The notes: generated from the letters alone by a model not told the origin. Positions 27,196-35,780 are shown, counted from the first letter of the stretch. The stretch: DNA of 64,000 nucleotides from Enhydrobacter sp. (GCF_030246845.1 NZ_CP126889.1:4211001-4275000), one strand, 5' to 3'. Program-made: numbers and translations.

Positions 27196-28251
27196 ATGGA
27201 TCGTGAAACGCGCGATATGCTGCTCGAGACCGCCGATCGCTTCTTCACCAACCGCTGCGGCCGCGACGTCGTGAACGGCGTGGAGAAAGGCGTCTGGCCG
27301 GTCGATCTCTGGAAGGAGATCGAGGAGATGGGCCTGCCGCTGATCGCTGTCGACGACGACAGAGGCGGTACGGGCGGTACGCTGGCCGACATGCTGGCGG
27401 TGCTGCGCCTTGCCGGCGCGCATGCGGTCCCGGTCCCGCTCGCCGAGACGGCGCTGGCGAACCTGCTGGTCTCGGTGGCCGGAGCGACGCCAGCCGCAGG
27501 GCCCGGCACGCTGGCGCTCGGCACCTTGGCGCTCGCCGGCAACCGTCTGAGCGGCACGGTCGGGCGTGTTCCGTTCGCGTCGGTCGCCCAGCGGTTCGTC
27601 ACGGTCGTGCCGGCGGCGGACGGACCGAAGGTCGCGATCATCCCGGCGGGCAATGCGACGGTCACCGACACGCCGAGCCATGCCGGCGAGCCCTACGGCA
27701 CGGTGAGCTTCGAGAATGCCGCCTGCGAATTCGTCGGCGCCTCGCCTGTCGGCGCCGACCGCGCCTACGAGCTCGCCGCGCTGATGCGCGCGATGCAAAT
27801 GGCAGGCGCCGCCGACAAGGTGCTGGCCACCGTCGTCGAATACTGCAAGCAGCGCGTCCAGTTCGGCCGGCCGATCTCGACCTTCCAGGCGATCCAGCAG
27901 ATGCTGGCCGAGCTTGCGAGCTATGTCGCCGCCATTGTCGCCTCGGCCGAGACCGCAGCCCGCGATGCCGACGAGAGCGGCCTGGCGGAAGGCGGCAGCT
28001 TCTCGATCGCGGCGGCCAAGTGCCAGGCCTCGGACTTCGCCCAGCGCGTCGCCGCCATTGCGCACCAGTCGATGGGCGCCATGGGCTTCACCCATGAGCA
28101 CATCCTGCATCACTACACGCGACGGCTCTGGGTGTGGCGGCGCGATTTCGGCAGCGAGACCTTGTGGGGCGAGAAGATCGGCTCGGCTTACGCCAAGGCT
28201 GGCCCGCGGGCCTTGTGGCCGGCGCTGAGTGCCAGCAGGTTCGCGGCATAA
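27196..28251 (+). CDS. Acyl-CoA dehydrogenase (smaller member of a pair)
   Basis: The 351-residue partner is more divergent. It begins MDRETRDMLLETADRFFTNRCG, has a degenerate middle domain (few of the flavin-contact residues) and a recognisable C-terminal domain with YCKQRVQFGRPISTFQAIQQ and HQSMGAMGFTHEHILHHYTRR. AAGGAG lies 9 bases before ATG 27196, which decides the start over the GTG overlapping the previous stop. It probably forms a mixed complex with the preceding gene product. Its stop is 10 bases from that of the convergent DUF6166 gene. Confidence 0.88.
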   Translation: MDRETRDMLLETADRFFTNRCGRDVVNGVEKGVWPVDLWKEIEEMGLPLIAVDDDRGGTGGTLADMLAVLRLAGAHAVPVPLAETALANLLVSVAGATPAAGPGTLALGTLALAGNRLSGTVGRVPFASVAQRFVTVVPAADGPKVAIIPAGNATVTDTPSHAGEPYGTVSFENAACEFVGASPVGADRAYELAALMRAMQMAGAADKVLATVVEYCKQRVQFGRPISTFQAIQQMLAELASYVAAIVASAETAARDADESGLAEGGSFSIAAAKCQASDFAQRVAAIAHQSMGAMGFTHEHILHHYTRRLWVWRRDFGSETLWGEKIGSAYAKAGPRALWPALSASRFAA

Positions 28252-28261
28252 GTTCCAGACC

Positions 28262-28558
28262 TCAATCGCCGAGCGCGGCGAGACCGGCGTCGATATCGGC
28301 GGAGCTGAGCTCCCAGCTGTTGTCGAAATTGGCGACGATCTCGCGCATGAAAGCCTGATGCAGGGTCTCGGCGCGCCGCGGGTCGCCGAGGTGGTCGACC
28401 AGGAGAGCGAAAGCGAGCTGCGCGGGCTCGGGGCCCTCGTAGCTCCATTCGAAGCCGTTCCTCGACAATGTCTTGAGGTCGGTGCGCGGATCGAGCGGCT
28501 TGCCGTCGACCAGCACCTGGATGCCGTCGATCGTGCGATCGCCGGTGTAGGTCTTCAT
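28262..28558 (-). CDS. DUF6166-domain protein
   Basis: The 98-residue protein matches my memory of DUF6166: MKTYTGDRTIDGIQVLVDGK, LDPRTDLKTLSRNGFEWSYEG, PAQLAFALLVDHLGD and FMREIVANFDNSWELSSADI. The function is unknown. The ATG overlaps the stop of the small membrane protein gene (ATGA), which ties it to the hydroxylase unit upstream. It is the last gene of the minus-strand GntR-controlled run. Confidence 0.8.
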   Translation of the reverse strand: MKTYTGDRTIDGIQVLVDGKPLDPRTDLKTLSRNGFEWSYEGPEPAQLAFALLVDHLGDPRRAETLHQAFMREIVANFDNSWELSSADIDAGLAALGD

Positions 28559-28758
28559 GACGCCTTTTTCCCGGCCTTCGCGTCGGACGGATGGCGCACG
28601 ACCTCGGGAAAGATCCAGAGCGAGATCACCGTGAACGGCCCGAGAAAGGCGACCGCCCATTGCGGGCCGGTCTGGCCGAGATGGCCCATGTAGAACCAGC
28701 CGGCGACCGCGACGAGCGCGACCGTCAGGGTGAGCGGGAATTTGACCCGGAAGGGCAT
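28555..28758 (-). CDS. 67-residue membrane protein
   Basis: The product has two hydrophobic segments (about 8-24 and 34-51) joined by GHLGQTGPQWA, and a charged tail with HPSDAKAGKKAS. I do not recognise a family. It starts 19 bases after the fatty acid hydroxylase gene and ends in an ATGA overlap with the DUF6166 gene. It may be a small partner of the membrane hydroxylase; that is inference from position. Confidence 0.7.
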   Translation of the reverse strand: MPFRVKFPLTLTVALVAVAGWFYMGHLGQTGPQWAVAFLGPFTVISLWIFPEVVRHPSDAKAGKKAS

Positions 28759-28777
28759 GGCGCGTCCTCCTCCTGCC

Positions 28778-29569
28778 TCACTGCGCAGGTCGCAGCTTGG
28801 CGGTCTCTTGCGGGCGCGGTGTGCGCGCGGTCTTGCGCATGTCGGTTTTCACGTACCTCGTGTCGTAGCCGTTGAACAGGGTGCCGATCAGGCCGCGGTC
28901 GAGGTCGGAGGTGCCGAACGCCCAGTCCATGATGGGGAAGGTGAGGTTCATGTTCCGCTCCATCATGATCGACTGCGCATGATGGGCGACGTGATGCCGA
29001 CGCAGCGTGTTGACGAACGGCATGTGCCGCACGAACGCATTCTCGTCGACATGGCAGCAGAAATGCATGAATTCGTAGATCAGATAGACCGACGTCGTGG
29101 TGGCGATGAAAAGCCAGCCGACATTGGCGCCGAACAGCTGCCCCAGCACGATGGCGCCCGGAATGGACATCAAGGTGAAGGTGGCGAGCGCATAGGGCGG
29201 GAAGAAGGTCACGCGATAGTCGAGATGGTCGGCGAAGCGCATCTCCCGGTCGGTGAAGAACTGGTGATGCATCAGCGTATGGCGATTGTAGACCGCGCGG
29301 AACACTGCGTTCTGCGACGGGCGATGCATCACGTAGCGATGCAGCCACCATTCGAAGAAGTTGCAGAACAGGAAGGTGAGCGGCACGATGAGCCACTCGA
29401 GCGGCGTCACGCGGTGGAGATTCGCGACGTAGATGTAAAGCGCCGTGAAGCCGATGACATAGATGATCGCGATATGGAGATGACCATTGTACCAGCCCGA
29501 CACGCGCTGGCGGTAGTTGGCGCGATACTGCCTCTGTCGGTCGGACATCGGGCTCGAAGCCAGTTCCAT
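28778..29569 (-). CDS. Fatty acid hydroxylase / sterol desaturase family protein
   Basis: This is a membrane di-iron oxygenase. The 263-residue protein has four to five membrane spans and the histidine clusters of the family: HRYVMH, NRHTLMHHQFF, HFCCHVDENAF and RRHHVAHHAQS. A related group hydroxylates or desaturates sterols, fatty acids, carotenoids or alkylglycerols; the substrate is not evident. GGAGG precedes the ATG. A separate promoter with a GntR-type operator lies directly upstream (29593-29623), so it can be expressed apart from the alcohol dehydrogenase gene. Confidence 0.87.
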   Translation of the reverse strand: MELASSPMSDRQRQYRANYRQRVSGWYNGHLHIAIIYVIGFTALYIYVANLHRVTPLEWLIVPLTFLFCNFFEWWLHRYVMHRPSQNAVFRAVYNRHTLMHHQFFTDREMRFADHLDYRVTFFPPYALATFTLMSIPGAIVLGQLFGANVGWLFIATTTSVYLIYEFMHFCCHVDENAFVRHMPFVNTLRRHHVAHHAQSIMMERNMNLTFPIMDWAFGTSDLDRGLIGTLFNGYDTRYVKTDMRKTARTPRPQETAKLRPAQ

Positions 29570-29592
29570 GGTCGTTTCCTCCGGGTGTGCAT

Positions 29593-29623
29593 CTGATATA
29601 TCAGCTGCATGTCACGAGGTCAA
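29593..29623 (-). promoter_or_regulatory. Promoter with CTGATATATCAG operator before the hydroxylase gene
   Basis: On the minus strand TTGACC (29623-29618) and TATATC (29600-29595) are 17 bases apart, a good sigma-70 match, placed in the end of the alcohol dehydrogenase gene. The -10 lies inside a perfect 12-bp palindrome CTGATATATCAG (29593-29604). The same palindrome occurs before the GntR gene at 31480-31491. A regulator bound here would block the promoter. Confidence 0.65.
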
Positions 29624-30748
29624 AGAGGCCGATCTCCTGCTGAATTGGATCACCGATCGGATGCCGCGGCCGGCCTTCAGGTCGTCGAACCCGCGGTTGA
29701 TCTCCTCGAGGCGGAGGCGGCGCGTCACATAGGGGTCGAGCTGCAGCTTGCCGTCGAGGTAAGCCCTTGCAAGACGAGGGAAATCGCGGGCCGGACGCGC
29801 GCCGCCATAGCTGCTGCGCACGATCCGCTTCTCGCCCATCAGCGAGCCCCAGCGGAAGGCGACGTCGTCGTTCACACCGGCCTTGCCGAGCCATACGATC
29901 TGGCCGCCGGCGCGGCAGGCTTCGGCGGAAAGGCGGAAGGCGGCCCCGTTGCCCGCCGACTCGAGCACGCAGTCGACTCCACGGCCGCTCGTCAGCTTGC
30001 CGGCGAGCGCCAACGCATCGTCGTCGGGGACCGTGGCCGCATGAGTGGCGCCGACCTGCTGCGCGAGCGCCAGCCGCTCGCGATTGCGGTCGACGGCAAG
30101 GATGGTGGTCGCGCCGGCGAGGCGCGCGCCTTGCACCGCCGAGAGACCGACCGCGCCGCAGCCGATCACCATGACGGTATCGCCGTAACCGAGTTTCGCG
30201 ACATTGATCGCGGCGCCCACGCCCGTCATCACTCCGCAGCCGATCAGGCAGGCGCGATCGAGCGGCATGTCGGCCGGCAAGGCGATGGCGCAGGCATCGG
30301 TGACGATGGCGTATTCGGCGAAGCCCGCGATATAGAACATGGTGCGCAGCGGCGCGCCCCCCAGCCTGAGACGCGTCGTGCCGTCGAACTGGACTGCTTG
30401 CGGGCCGTGCCCGACATAGGTTTCGCACAGGATCGGCTGGCCGCGCTCGCAATGGAAGCAGTGGCCGCAGTGCGGGTTCCAGGAGAGCACGACGCGCTCG
30501 CCGCATCGTCCCGGAGCCACCGCGCTGCCGATCTCCTCGATGACGCCCGCGGTCTCGTGGCCGAGCACGATCGGCATGGGGTAGGCGAGCTGCCCCTCGA
30601 TCACCTCGAGATCGGTATGGCAGAGGCCGGCGGCGGCGATGCGCACCAGTACATCGTCGGGCTGCAGGTCGACGGCTTCGATCGTCTCGATCGCAAGCGG
30701 CGTGCGTGGCGCGCGCAGAACGGCGGCACGGAACTGCATGATGCTCAT
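29612..30748 (-). CDS. Zinc-dependent alcohol dehydrogenase (MDR family)
   Basis: The 378-residue enzyme oxidises an alcohol (or reduces an aldehyde) with NAD. It shows the catalytic zinc site GLCHTDL and LGHETAG, the structural zinc lobe CGHCFHCERGQPILC, and the Rossmann motif VIGCGAVGLSAVQGA. The overall type is close to class III-like Zn-ADHs. The ATG at 30748 overlaps the gntR stop (ATGA), which decides the start. Co-transcription with the regulator suggests that its substrate or product is the inducer. Confidence 0.9.
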   Translation of the reverse strand: MSIMQFRAAVLRAPRTPLAIETIEAVDLQPDDVLVRIAAAGLCHTDLEVIEGQLAYPMPIVLGHETAGVIEEIGSAVAPGRCGERVVLSWNPHCGHCFHCERGQPILCETYVGHGPQAVQFDGTTRLRLGGAPLRTMFYIAGFAEYAIVTDACAIALPADMPLDRACLIGCGVMTGVGAAINVAKLGYGDTVMVIGCGAVGLSAVQGARLAGATTILAVDRNRERLALAQQVGATHAATVPDDDALALAGKLTSGRGVDCVLESAGNGAAFRLSAEACRAGGQIVWLGKAGVNDDVAFRWGSLMGEKRIVRSSYGGARPARDFPRLARAYLDGKLQLDPYVTRRLRLEEINRGFDDLKAGRGIRSVIQFSRRSASLTS

Positions 30749-31464
30749 CCGATCGATTTGCGCGAGAAATCCTGGATGTAGTCGATGAGCCGGTCGGAGG
30801 CGACGGCGGCGGCATCGGGATCGCCGGCGGCCACGGCGCGCGCGACAGCGGCATGGAGCCGGGCGGCGAGCGGCATGTCGGCCACCTGCTTGTAATGGAC
30901 GTACCAAAAGCGCCGGGCGAGGCCGTTGATGATCCGCATCGCCGCCGTGGCGAATTCGTTGGCCGCCGCCTCGAGCAGCAGCAGGTTGAAAGCGCGGTCG
31001 AGACGCATGAAGGCCATGTCATCCTGGCGTTCGGCCGCTTGCTCCATCACCTCGGCGATGGAGTCGAAGCGGTTGCGGACCTCTGGCGGGCTGCGCTGGG
31101 CGGCGGAGCGCGCGAGCAGCCGCTCGATCTCGCGGCGCACTTCCAGCAACCGCAACTGCGCCGCCACATCGATGTCGGTCACGATGACGCCGCGGCGGGG
31201 CAGGATCTGGACCAGCCCTTCGCTCGCCAGCCGCTGTAGCGCCTCACGCACCGGGGTGCGTCCGAAGCCGAGACGGGCGCTGAGGCCCGCTTCGCTCACG
31301 ACGCTGCCGGGCGGGATTCGCAAGGTGACGATCTCCTCCTCGAGCGCGCGCCAGGCGCGTTCGGTGAGGGAGCTTTCCTGTGATTCGAGAGAAGGGGTCG
31401 CGCGCCGTGCGCTGCGCCTTGCGGACTTCGGTCTGGCGATCCGGATCTGTTCCAACAGTGACAC
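30745..31464 (-). CDS. GntR-family (FadR/FCD) transcriptional regulator
   Basis: The 239-residue protein has an N-terminal winged helix (ALEEEIVTLRIPPGSVVSEAGLSARLGFGRTPVREALQRLASEG region, about 40-85), VQILPRRGVIVTDID, and a C-terminal all-helical FCD ligand domain with the expected metal-binding pattern (histidines in LAARLHAAVARAV). The start is GTG 31464. A palindrome CTGATATATCAG lies 16 bases upstream and a second copy lies before the hydroxylase gene, so autoregulation and control of the whole set are likely. Ligands of FCD regulators are usually organic acids. Confidence 0.88.
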   Translation of the reverse strand: MSLLEQIRIARPKSARRSARRATPSLESQESSLTERAWRALEEEIVTLRIPPGSVVSEAGLSARLGFGRTPVREALQRLASEGLVQILPRRGVIVTDIDVAAQLRLLEVRREIERLLARSAAQRSPPEVRNRFDSIAEVMEQAAERQDDMAFMRLDRAFNLLLLEAAANEFATAAMRIINGLARRFWYVHYKQVADMPLAARLHAAVARAVAAGDPDAAAVASDRLIDYIQDFSRKSIG

Positions 31465-31479
31465 TCGCGTTGTATGTCA

Positions 31480-31491
31480 CTGATATATCAG
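31480..31491 (-). promoter_or_regulatory. CTGATATATCAG operator before gntR
   Basis: A perfect 12-bp palindrome, identical to the copy at 29593-29604. It holds a possible -10 TATATC (31487-31482), with TTGGCG (31511-31506) 18 bases further up. The predicted start site would lie only about 10 bases before the GTG of the regulator gene. Confidence 0.6.
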
Positions 31492-31539
31492 CGGTGGCCG
31501 GCCAGCGCCAACCCGCCGCGCGCGAGTCCGGTTACGGCT

Positions 31540-31806
31540 CTAGTGAGTTGTCCGTGCGCTTTCCATGCCGTTTGGGCGGACGACCTTGAAGGTCCGGTCG
31601 CCGATCAGGGCAGACACCGCGATCGTCTTGGTGATGCCGGTCGCCAGTTGCTCGATCCGGGCGTGGGGAATGCCGACATAGGGCTGGATCTGGCAAACCC
31701 GCCACAGGTCCTGCTCTGGTGCGGGCGCACCGAAGGTGAAAACGCAGCCTGTCGACAGTTCGGGCGGCCGGCCCAGCCTCGATTTCAGGAAAGAGACGAC
31801 ACCCAT
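31540..31806 (-). CDS. 88-residue protein of unknown function
   Basis: I do not recognise this protein. It starts MGVVSFLKSRLGRPPEL at ATG 31806 with a GGGGAGAGG site just upstream; a start six codons earlier is possible. The middle part, FTFGAPAPEQDLWRVCQIQPYVGIPHARIEQLATGI, looks like a small soluble fold, and it ends with a basic tail. It stands alone upstream of gntR on the same strand with 75 bases between. The region 31807-31896 before it is AT-rich and probably holds its promoter. Confidence 0.6.
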   Translation of the reverse strand: MGVVSFLKSRLGRPPELSTGCVFTFGAPAPEQDLWRVCQIQPYVGIPHARIEQLATGITKTIAVSALIGDRTFKVVRPNGMESARTTH

Positions 31807-31896
31807 AACCTCTCCCCACCTCACTTATTAAATGAAGAATATCACATAACCATGCATAAACAAATAACTTTTATTGGGAGCGATATGGTTTGCTTT

Positions 31897-32337
31897 TCAA
31901 CTTTTGTACGCGATCAGGAGCGCACCGGCGGCAATCAGGGCGACGCCGAGCCAGTTGAGAGCGGCAAGCTTCTCGCCGAGGAAGACGACGCCGGACACGG
32001 CCACGAGGACGATGCTGAGCTTGTCGATCGGTGCCACGCGCGCAGCATCCCCGAGCTTGAGGGCCCGGAAGTAGCAGAGCCACGACGCGCCCGTCGCGAG
32101 GCCGGACAGGACAAGGAACGTATAGGTGCGCGTGGAAACCGAGTTCGGCGCCTGCCACTGGCCGGTCGCGGCGACCAGCACGGCCACGACGCCCAGAATG
32201 ACCAGCGTGCGGATCAGCGTCGCGAAGTCGGAGTTGATATCCTCGACGCCCACCTTGGCGAAGATCGCGGTGAGGGCGGCGAAAGCCGCAGACAGGAGCG
32301 CCCACGGTAGCCAACCGGCGAGGAGTCCCGACTGCAT
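31897..32337 (-). CDS. EamA/DMT-type small transporter
   Basis: The 146-residue protein is one EamA repeat with about five membrane spans. It starts MQSGLLAGWLPWALLSAAFAALTAIFAKVG, contains SGLATGASWLCYFRALKLGDA and ends VFLGEKLAALNWLGVALIAAG. These half-size DMT proteins act as dimers, but substrates vary. AGGAGG precedes the ATG. It follows rne by about 100 bases on the same strand. The + strand of this stretch holds no supported gene. Confidence 0.88.
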   Translation of the reverse strand: MQSGLLAGWLPWALLSAAFAALTAIFAKVGVEDINSDFATLIRTLVILGVVAVLVAATGQWQAPNSVSTRTYTFLVLSGLATGASWLCYFRALKLGDAARVAPIDKLSIVLVAVSGVVFLGEKLAALNWLGVALIAAGALLIAYKS

Positions 32338-32440
32338 GAAGCCTCCTGGAGCGCTTTCATCCCGAACACCGCCCGCAACGCCGGCGATGTTGCAAAAGGT
32401 CTCCCACTGCGTCCGGACGACATGGGGTGCGACGTTGCCG

Positions 32441-35323
32441 TCAGCGTCGCCACCAGCCGCGCTTGGGATTCGCCGGTGGCGTGTCGGCCGAGATCGTCGG
32501 GACTACGACCGACGGGGGTGGCGGCTCGGTCGAAGGCTCGGCCTGCACCGGCACCGGCTGCGGCGCTGCCGCGACGACCGGCTCCGGCGGCGGCGCGATC
32601 GACGGCGCGGCTGCCGGCGCGATGCTGTCGGCCAGCGCGGCCGGAGAGTCGTAAACCGGTTGCTCCACGGGCATGTGGCCGCCCGCCATCTGTTCCACCG
32701 GCTGGCCGTTCATGGGCGTCAACGGTGTGGCAGGCTGGTCCGTGGGCGACGCATCGGTGTCCATCCGCTGCTCGCCCGTATGATCGGCCGCATCGCCGTC
32801 GCCATTCTCGCGCCGCCGGCGTCGTCCGCCGCGACGGCCACGCCGCCGTCGCCGCTCGCCGTCGGCATGCTCGCCCTCCGCATGCTCGCCCTCGGCATGC
32901 TCTTCGGACGCCGTGACGCGGTTCTCCTCGCCTTCGGCCCCGCCTTCTTCGGGCAGGGAGCTTTCGCCCGCGTCGGCTTGCCGTTCGGCACCGTTGCCGG
33001 CCCCGGCATGCTCGCCCTCGGCCTCGCTTGCGGCATGATCCGACTCGTCGCGCCGCCCGCCGCGGCGGCGACGCCGCCGGCGTCGCCGGCTGCGGCCTTC
33101 GCCTTCTTCCTCGCCGGCGCGTTCGGCTGACGCCTCGTCGCCTTCGCCCTCGGCGGTCGTCTCGCCTTCGACGGCGTCGTAGCTGGCGCGCGCAAGCTCC
33201 GGCGCCGGCCGCTGATCGTCGGCGCGGCGCGTGCGCACACGCTCGATCTCGCAGTCGGCGGCGTGCATCTCCTCGTCCGCCTCGACGGTGACGTCGAAGC
33301 CGTATCGCTTCTCGATCTCCGACAGCGTGTGGCGCTTCTGGTTGAGGAGGTAGAGCGCCACATTGGGCGGCACGCTGACCACGATCTCGCTGGCGCGCCG
33401 GCGCACGCCTTCCTCCTCGATGGCGCGCAGCGCGTGCAGCGCCGCCGACTCGATCGAGCGAACGCGACCCGTGCCGGCGCAATGCGGACAGATCTCGGTC
33501 GAATGCTCGAGCAGCGAGGGCCGCAGCCGCTGGCGCGACATCTCCAGCAGACCGAAGGCCGAGATACGGCCGATCTGGATGCGCGCGCGATCGGCGCGCA
33601 TCGCCTCCTTGACCTTGTGCTCGACCTGGCGCTGGTGGCGCGTCTCCTCCATGTCGATGAAGTCGATGACGATCAGGCCGGCGAGGTCGCGCAGGCGCAC
33701 CTGGCGGGCCACTTCCTCGGCCGCCTCGATGTTGGTGCGCAGCGCCGTCTCCTCGATGTTGCGCTCCTTGGTGGAGCGGCCGGAGTTGACGTCGATGGCG
33801 ACCAGCGCCTCGGTCGGGTTGATGACGATGTAACCGCCGCTGCGCAACTGCACCACCGGCGAGTGCATGGCGTCGAACTGGCTTTCGACCTGATAGCGGT
33901 GGAAGAGGGGGATCGGCTCGTCGTACAGCTCGACCTTGTTCGCCTGGTGCGGCACGAGCTGGCGCATGAACTCGGACGCCGCCTGGAAGCCGGCCTCGCC
34001 TTCGACCAGCACCTGGGCGATATCGGTGTCGTAGACGTCGCGCAGCGAGCGCTTGATGAGATCGCCTTCCTCGTAGATCAACGCCGGCGCCGTCGACCGC
34101 ATGGTGAGCTCGCGGATCGAGTCCCAGAGTCGCGACAGATATTCGTAGTCACGCTTGATGTCGAGGTTGGAGCGCTCCAGGCCCGCGGTGCGCAGGATCA
34201 CGCCCATGCCCTGCGGCACGTCGAGCTGCGCCAGCATCTCCTTCATGCGCTTGCGGTCGTTGGGATTGGAGATCTTGCGCGAGATGCCGCCGCCGCGCCC
34301 GGCATTGGGCATCAGCACGCAGTAGCGGCCGGCCAGCGAGAGGTAGGTGGTGAGCGCCGCGCCCTTGTTGCCGCGTTCCTCCTTCACGACCTGAACCAGC
34401 AGGATCTGGCGGCGCTTGATCACCTCCTGGATCTTGTAGGTGCGGACGGGATGGCGGCGGCGGCGCTCGCGCGTCTCGCGCTCCTCGCCGGCCACGTCGT
34501 CGCCACCCAGCGTCTCGACGGTGATCTCGGGCTGCGGCGCTTCGGCAGGATCGGTCACCGGCGCCTCGGTCGCGCCTTCGGGATGGACTGCCGCCGACGG
34601 TTCGGCTGCCTCGACCGGCACTTCGGCTGACCCTTCGGCCGAAGGCTCCTCGGTCGGCCCGGCGACGCGGTCGACCGCGACGGCCGCCGGTTGCGCGCTC
34701 TCGAGGACATCGACCGGCACCGGCTCGCCGGGTGCCTCGAACGGCGGCGGCTCGCCGGGTGCCTCGAACGGCGGCGGCTCGACCATCGACGCAGGTTCCG
34801 GGTCGACGACGGGCGCATCGCCATCGGGCGCCTCGGAAGAAACGGCGATCGGATCGGATTCCTCCGCGCCGTTGCCGTTGCCGTCGCTCTCGCCCTCGGC
34901 AAGCGGCACTTCGAGGGGCAGGCCCTCGGCCGCGGCGACTGCCTCGGCACGCTCGGCGCGGACCTCCTCGATGTCGGTCCGGTCGACCTTGTTGGAAGGC
35001 GGCTCCTGCTCCTGCTCCTGCTCGGCCTCCTCGTGCAGGCGCTGCTGCTCGGCGATCAAACGTTCGCGATCGGCGATAGGGATCTGATAGTAGTCGGGGT
35101 GGATTTCCGAGAAGGCGAGGAAGCCGTGGCGGTTGCCGCCATATTCCACGAACGCCGCCTGCAGCGACGGCTCGATGCGGATCACCTTGGCGAGATAGAT
35201 GTTGCCTTTGAGAGGCTTGCGCGATGCGGTCTCGAAATCGAATTCTTCCAGACGCGTTCCGTCGACGACGACCACCCGCGTTTCCTCGGGGTGGCTGGCA
35301 TCAATGAGCATTCGCCTTGCCAT
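32441..35323 (-). CDS. rne: Ribonuclease E
   Basis: RNase E is the essential endonuclease for mRNA turnover and rRNA/tRNA processing. The 960-residue protein starts MARRMLIDASHPEETRVVVVDG and has an S1 domain. This is interrupted by a roughly 200-residue acidic, Pro-rich insertion (about 95-290) typical of alphaproteobacteria. The catalytic aspartates lie in VAIDVNSGRSTKERNIEETA (about 505-515) and LIVIDFIDME (about 550), and the zinc-link is CPHCAGTG (about 610). The C-terminal 300 residues are disordered, with Arg-rich RRRRRRR blocks and Pro/Ala tracts that should bind RNA and degradosome partners. A long leader lies upstream. Confidence 0.95.
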   Translation of the reverse strand: MARRMLIDASHPEETRVVVVDGTRLEEFDFETASRKPLKGNIYLAKVIRIEPSLQAAFVEYGGNRHGFLAFSEIHPDYYQIPIADRERLIAEQQRLHEEAEQEQEQEPPSNKVDRTDIEEVRAERAEAVAAAEGLPLEVPLAEGESDGNGNGAEESDPIAVSSEAPDGDAPVVDPEPASMVEPPPFEAPGEPPPFEAPGEPVPVDVLESAQPAAVAVDRVAGPTEEPSAEGSAEVPVEAAEPSAAVHPEGATEAPVTDPAEAPQPEITVETLGGDDVAGEERETRERRRRHPVRTYKIQEVIKRRQILLVQVVKEERGNKGAALTTYLSLAGRYCVLMPNAGRGGGISRKISNPNDRKRMKEMLAQLDVPQGMGVILRTAGLERSNLDIKRDYEYLSRLWDSIRELTMRSTAPALIYEEGDLIKRSLRDVYDTDIAQVLVEGEAGFQAASEFMRQLVPHQANKVELYDEPIPLFHRYQVESQFDAMHSPVVQLRSGGYIVINPTEALVAIDVNSGRSTKERNIEETALRTNIEAAEEVARQVRLRDLAGLIVIDFIDMEETRHQRQVEHKVKEAMRADRARIQIGRISAFGLLEMSRQRLRPSLLEHSTEICPHCAGTGRVRSIESAALHALRAIEEEGVRRRASEIVVSVPPNVALYLLNQKRHTLSEIEKRYGFDVTVEADEEMHAADCEIERVRTRRADDQRPAPELARASYDAVEGETTAEGEGDEASAERAGEEEGEGRSRRRRRRRRRGGRRDESDHAASEAEGEHAGAGNGAERQADAGESSLPEEGGAEGEENRVTASEEHAEGEHAEGEHADGERRRRRGRRGGRRRRRENGDGDAADHTGEQRMDTDASPTDQPATPLTPMNGQPVEQMAGGHMPVEQPVYDSPAALADSIAPAAAPSIAPPPEPVVAAAPQPVPVQAEPSTEPPPPSVVVPTISADTPPANPKRGWWRR
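32865..32908 (-). repeat. 15-bp tandem repeat inside the rne tail
   Basis: Two full copies and one partial copy of GCATGCTCGCCCTCC/G in tandem encode EGEHA-type pentapeptides in the disordered tail of RNase E. A related unit recurs near 33008. Copy number is likely to vary between strains. Confidence 0.7.
34722..34775 (-). repeat. 27-bp tandem duplication inside the rne insertion
   Basis: A 27-base unit is present twice without mismatch (34722-34748 and 34749-34775) and is followed by the first six bases of a third. It encodes the nonapeptide PPPFEAPGE in the acidic S1-domain insertion of RNase E. Confidence 0.8.
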
Positions 35324-35623
35324 GGGCTCGCTCCCGAGGCGTCAAGTCCCGCCGGCGCGAGCAACCAGCGGCCATTGCCGCCTCTTTGGCGCGAGGGGAG
35401 CGGTGCGCCATCGACCCGTCGAACGGCCAAACACCAGGCCAAGACGGGGAAGCATCGCGCCGCCGGACCGTACGGGTCCTGCCACCTCGAGGTTTCCTGA
35501 TAGCCACCGCCTGCCTGACAATCCCGCGGACCTTGCCCTGGGGAGGGGGGCCGGCGGGCTTGCCGTCGGAGCGCGGCCTCCACGGGAGGGCGCTTCGAAC
35601 GACGGCGACTGCTCGCGGATCGC

Positions 35624-35652
35624 AACATACGGGGTTCGGCAAGAAGCGACAA
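35624..35652 (-). promoter_or_regulatory. Candidate rne promoter; contents of the 35324-35780 gap
   Basis: On the minus strand TTGTCG (35652-35647) and TATGTT (35629-35624) are 17 bases apart. A start near 35617 gives rne an untranslated leader of about 295 bases, in keeping with the long autoregulatory leaders known for RNase E genes. The rest of this 457-base gap holds no gene. Its right end (35680-35760) is AT-rich and should contain the amiC promoter on the + strand, which I could not fix. Confidence 0.4.
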
Positions 35653-35780
35653 CCCAAACGTTGATGGCGTGCAAATCGTCGCATAACGTTCTGAAAAATA
35701 TTGTCTTTGCTGATCTTTTCATGTTTTACTTTAAGAAAGCCGCATAACAACTGAACCCCTCTGACCGACTGGCGCTGGCC

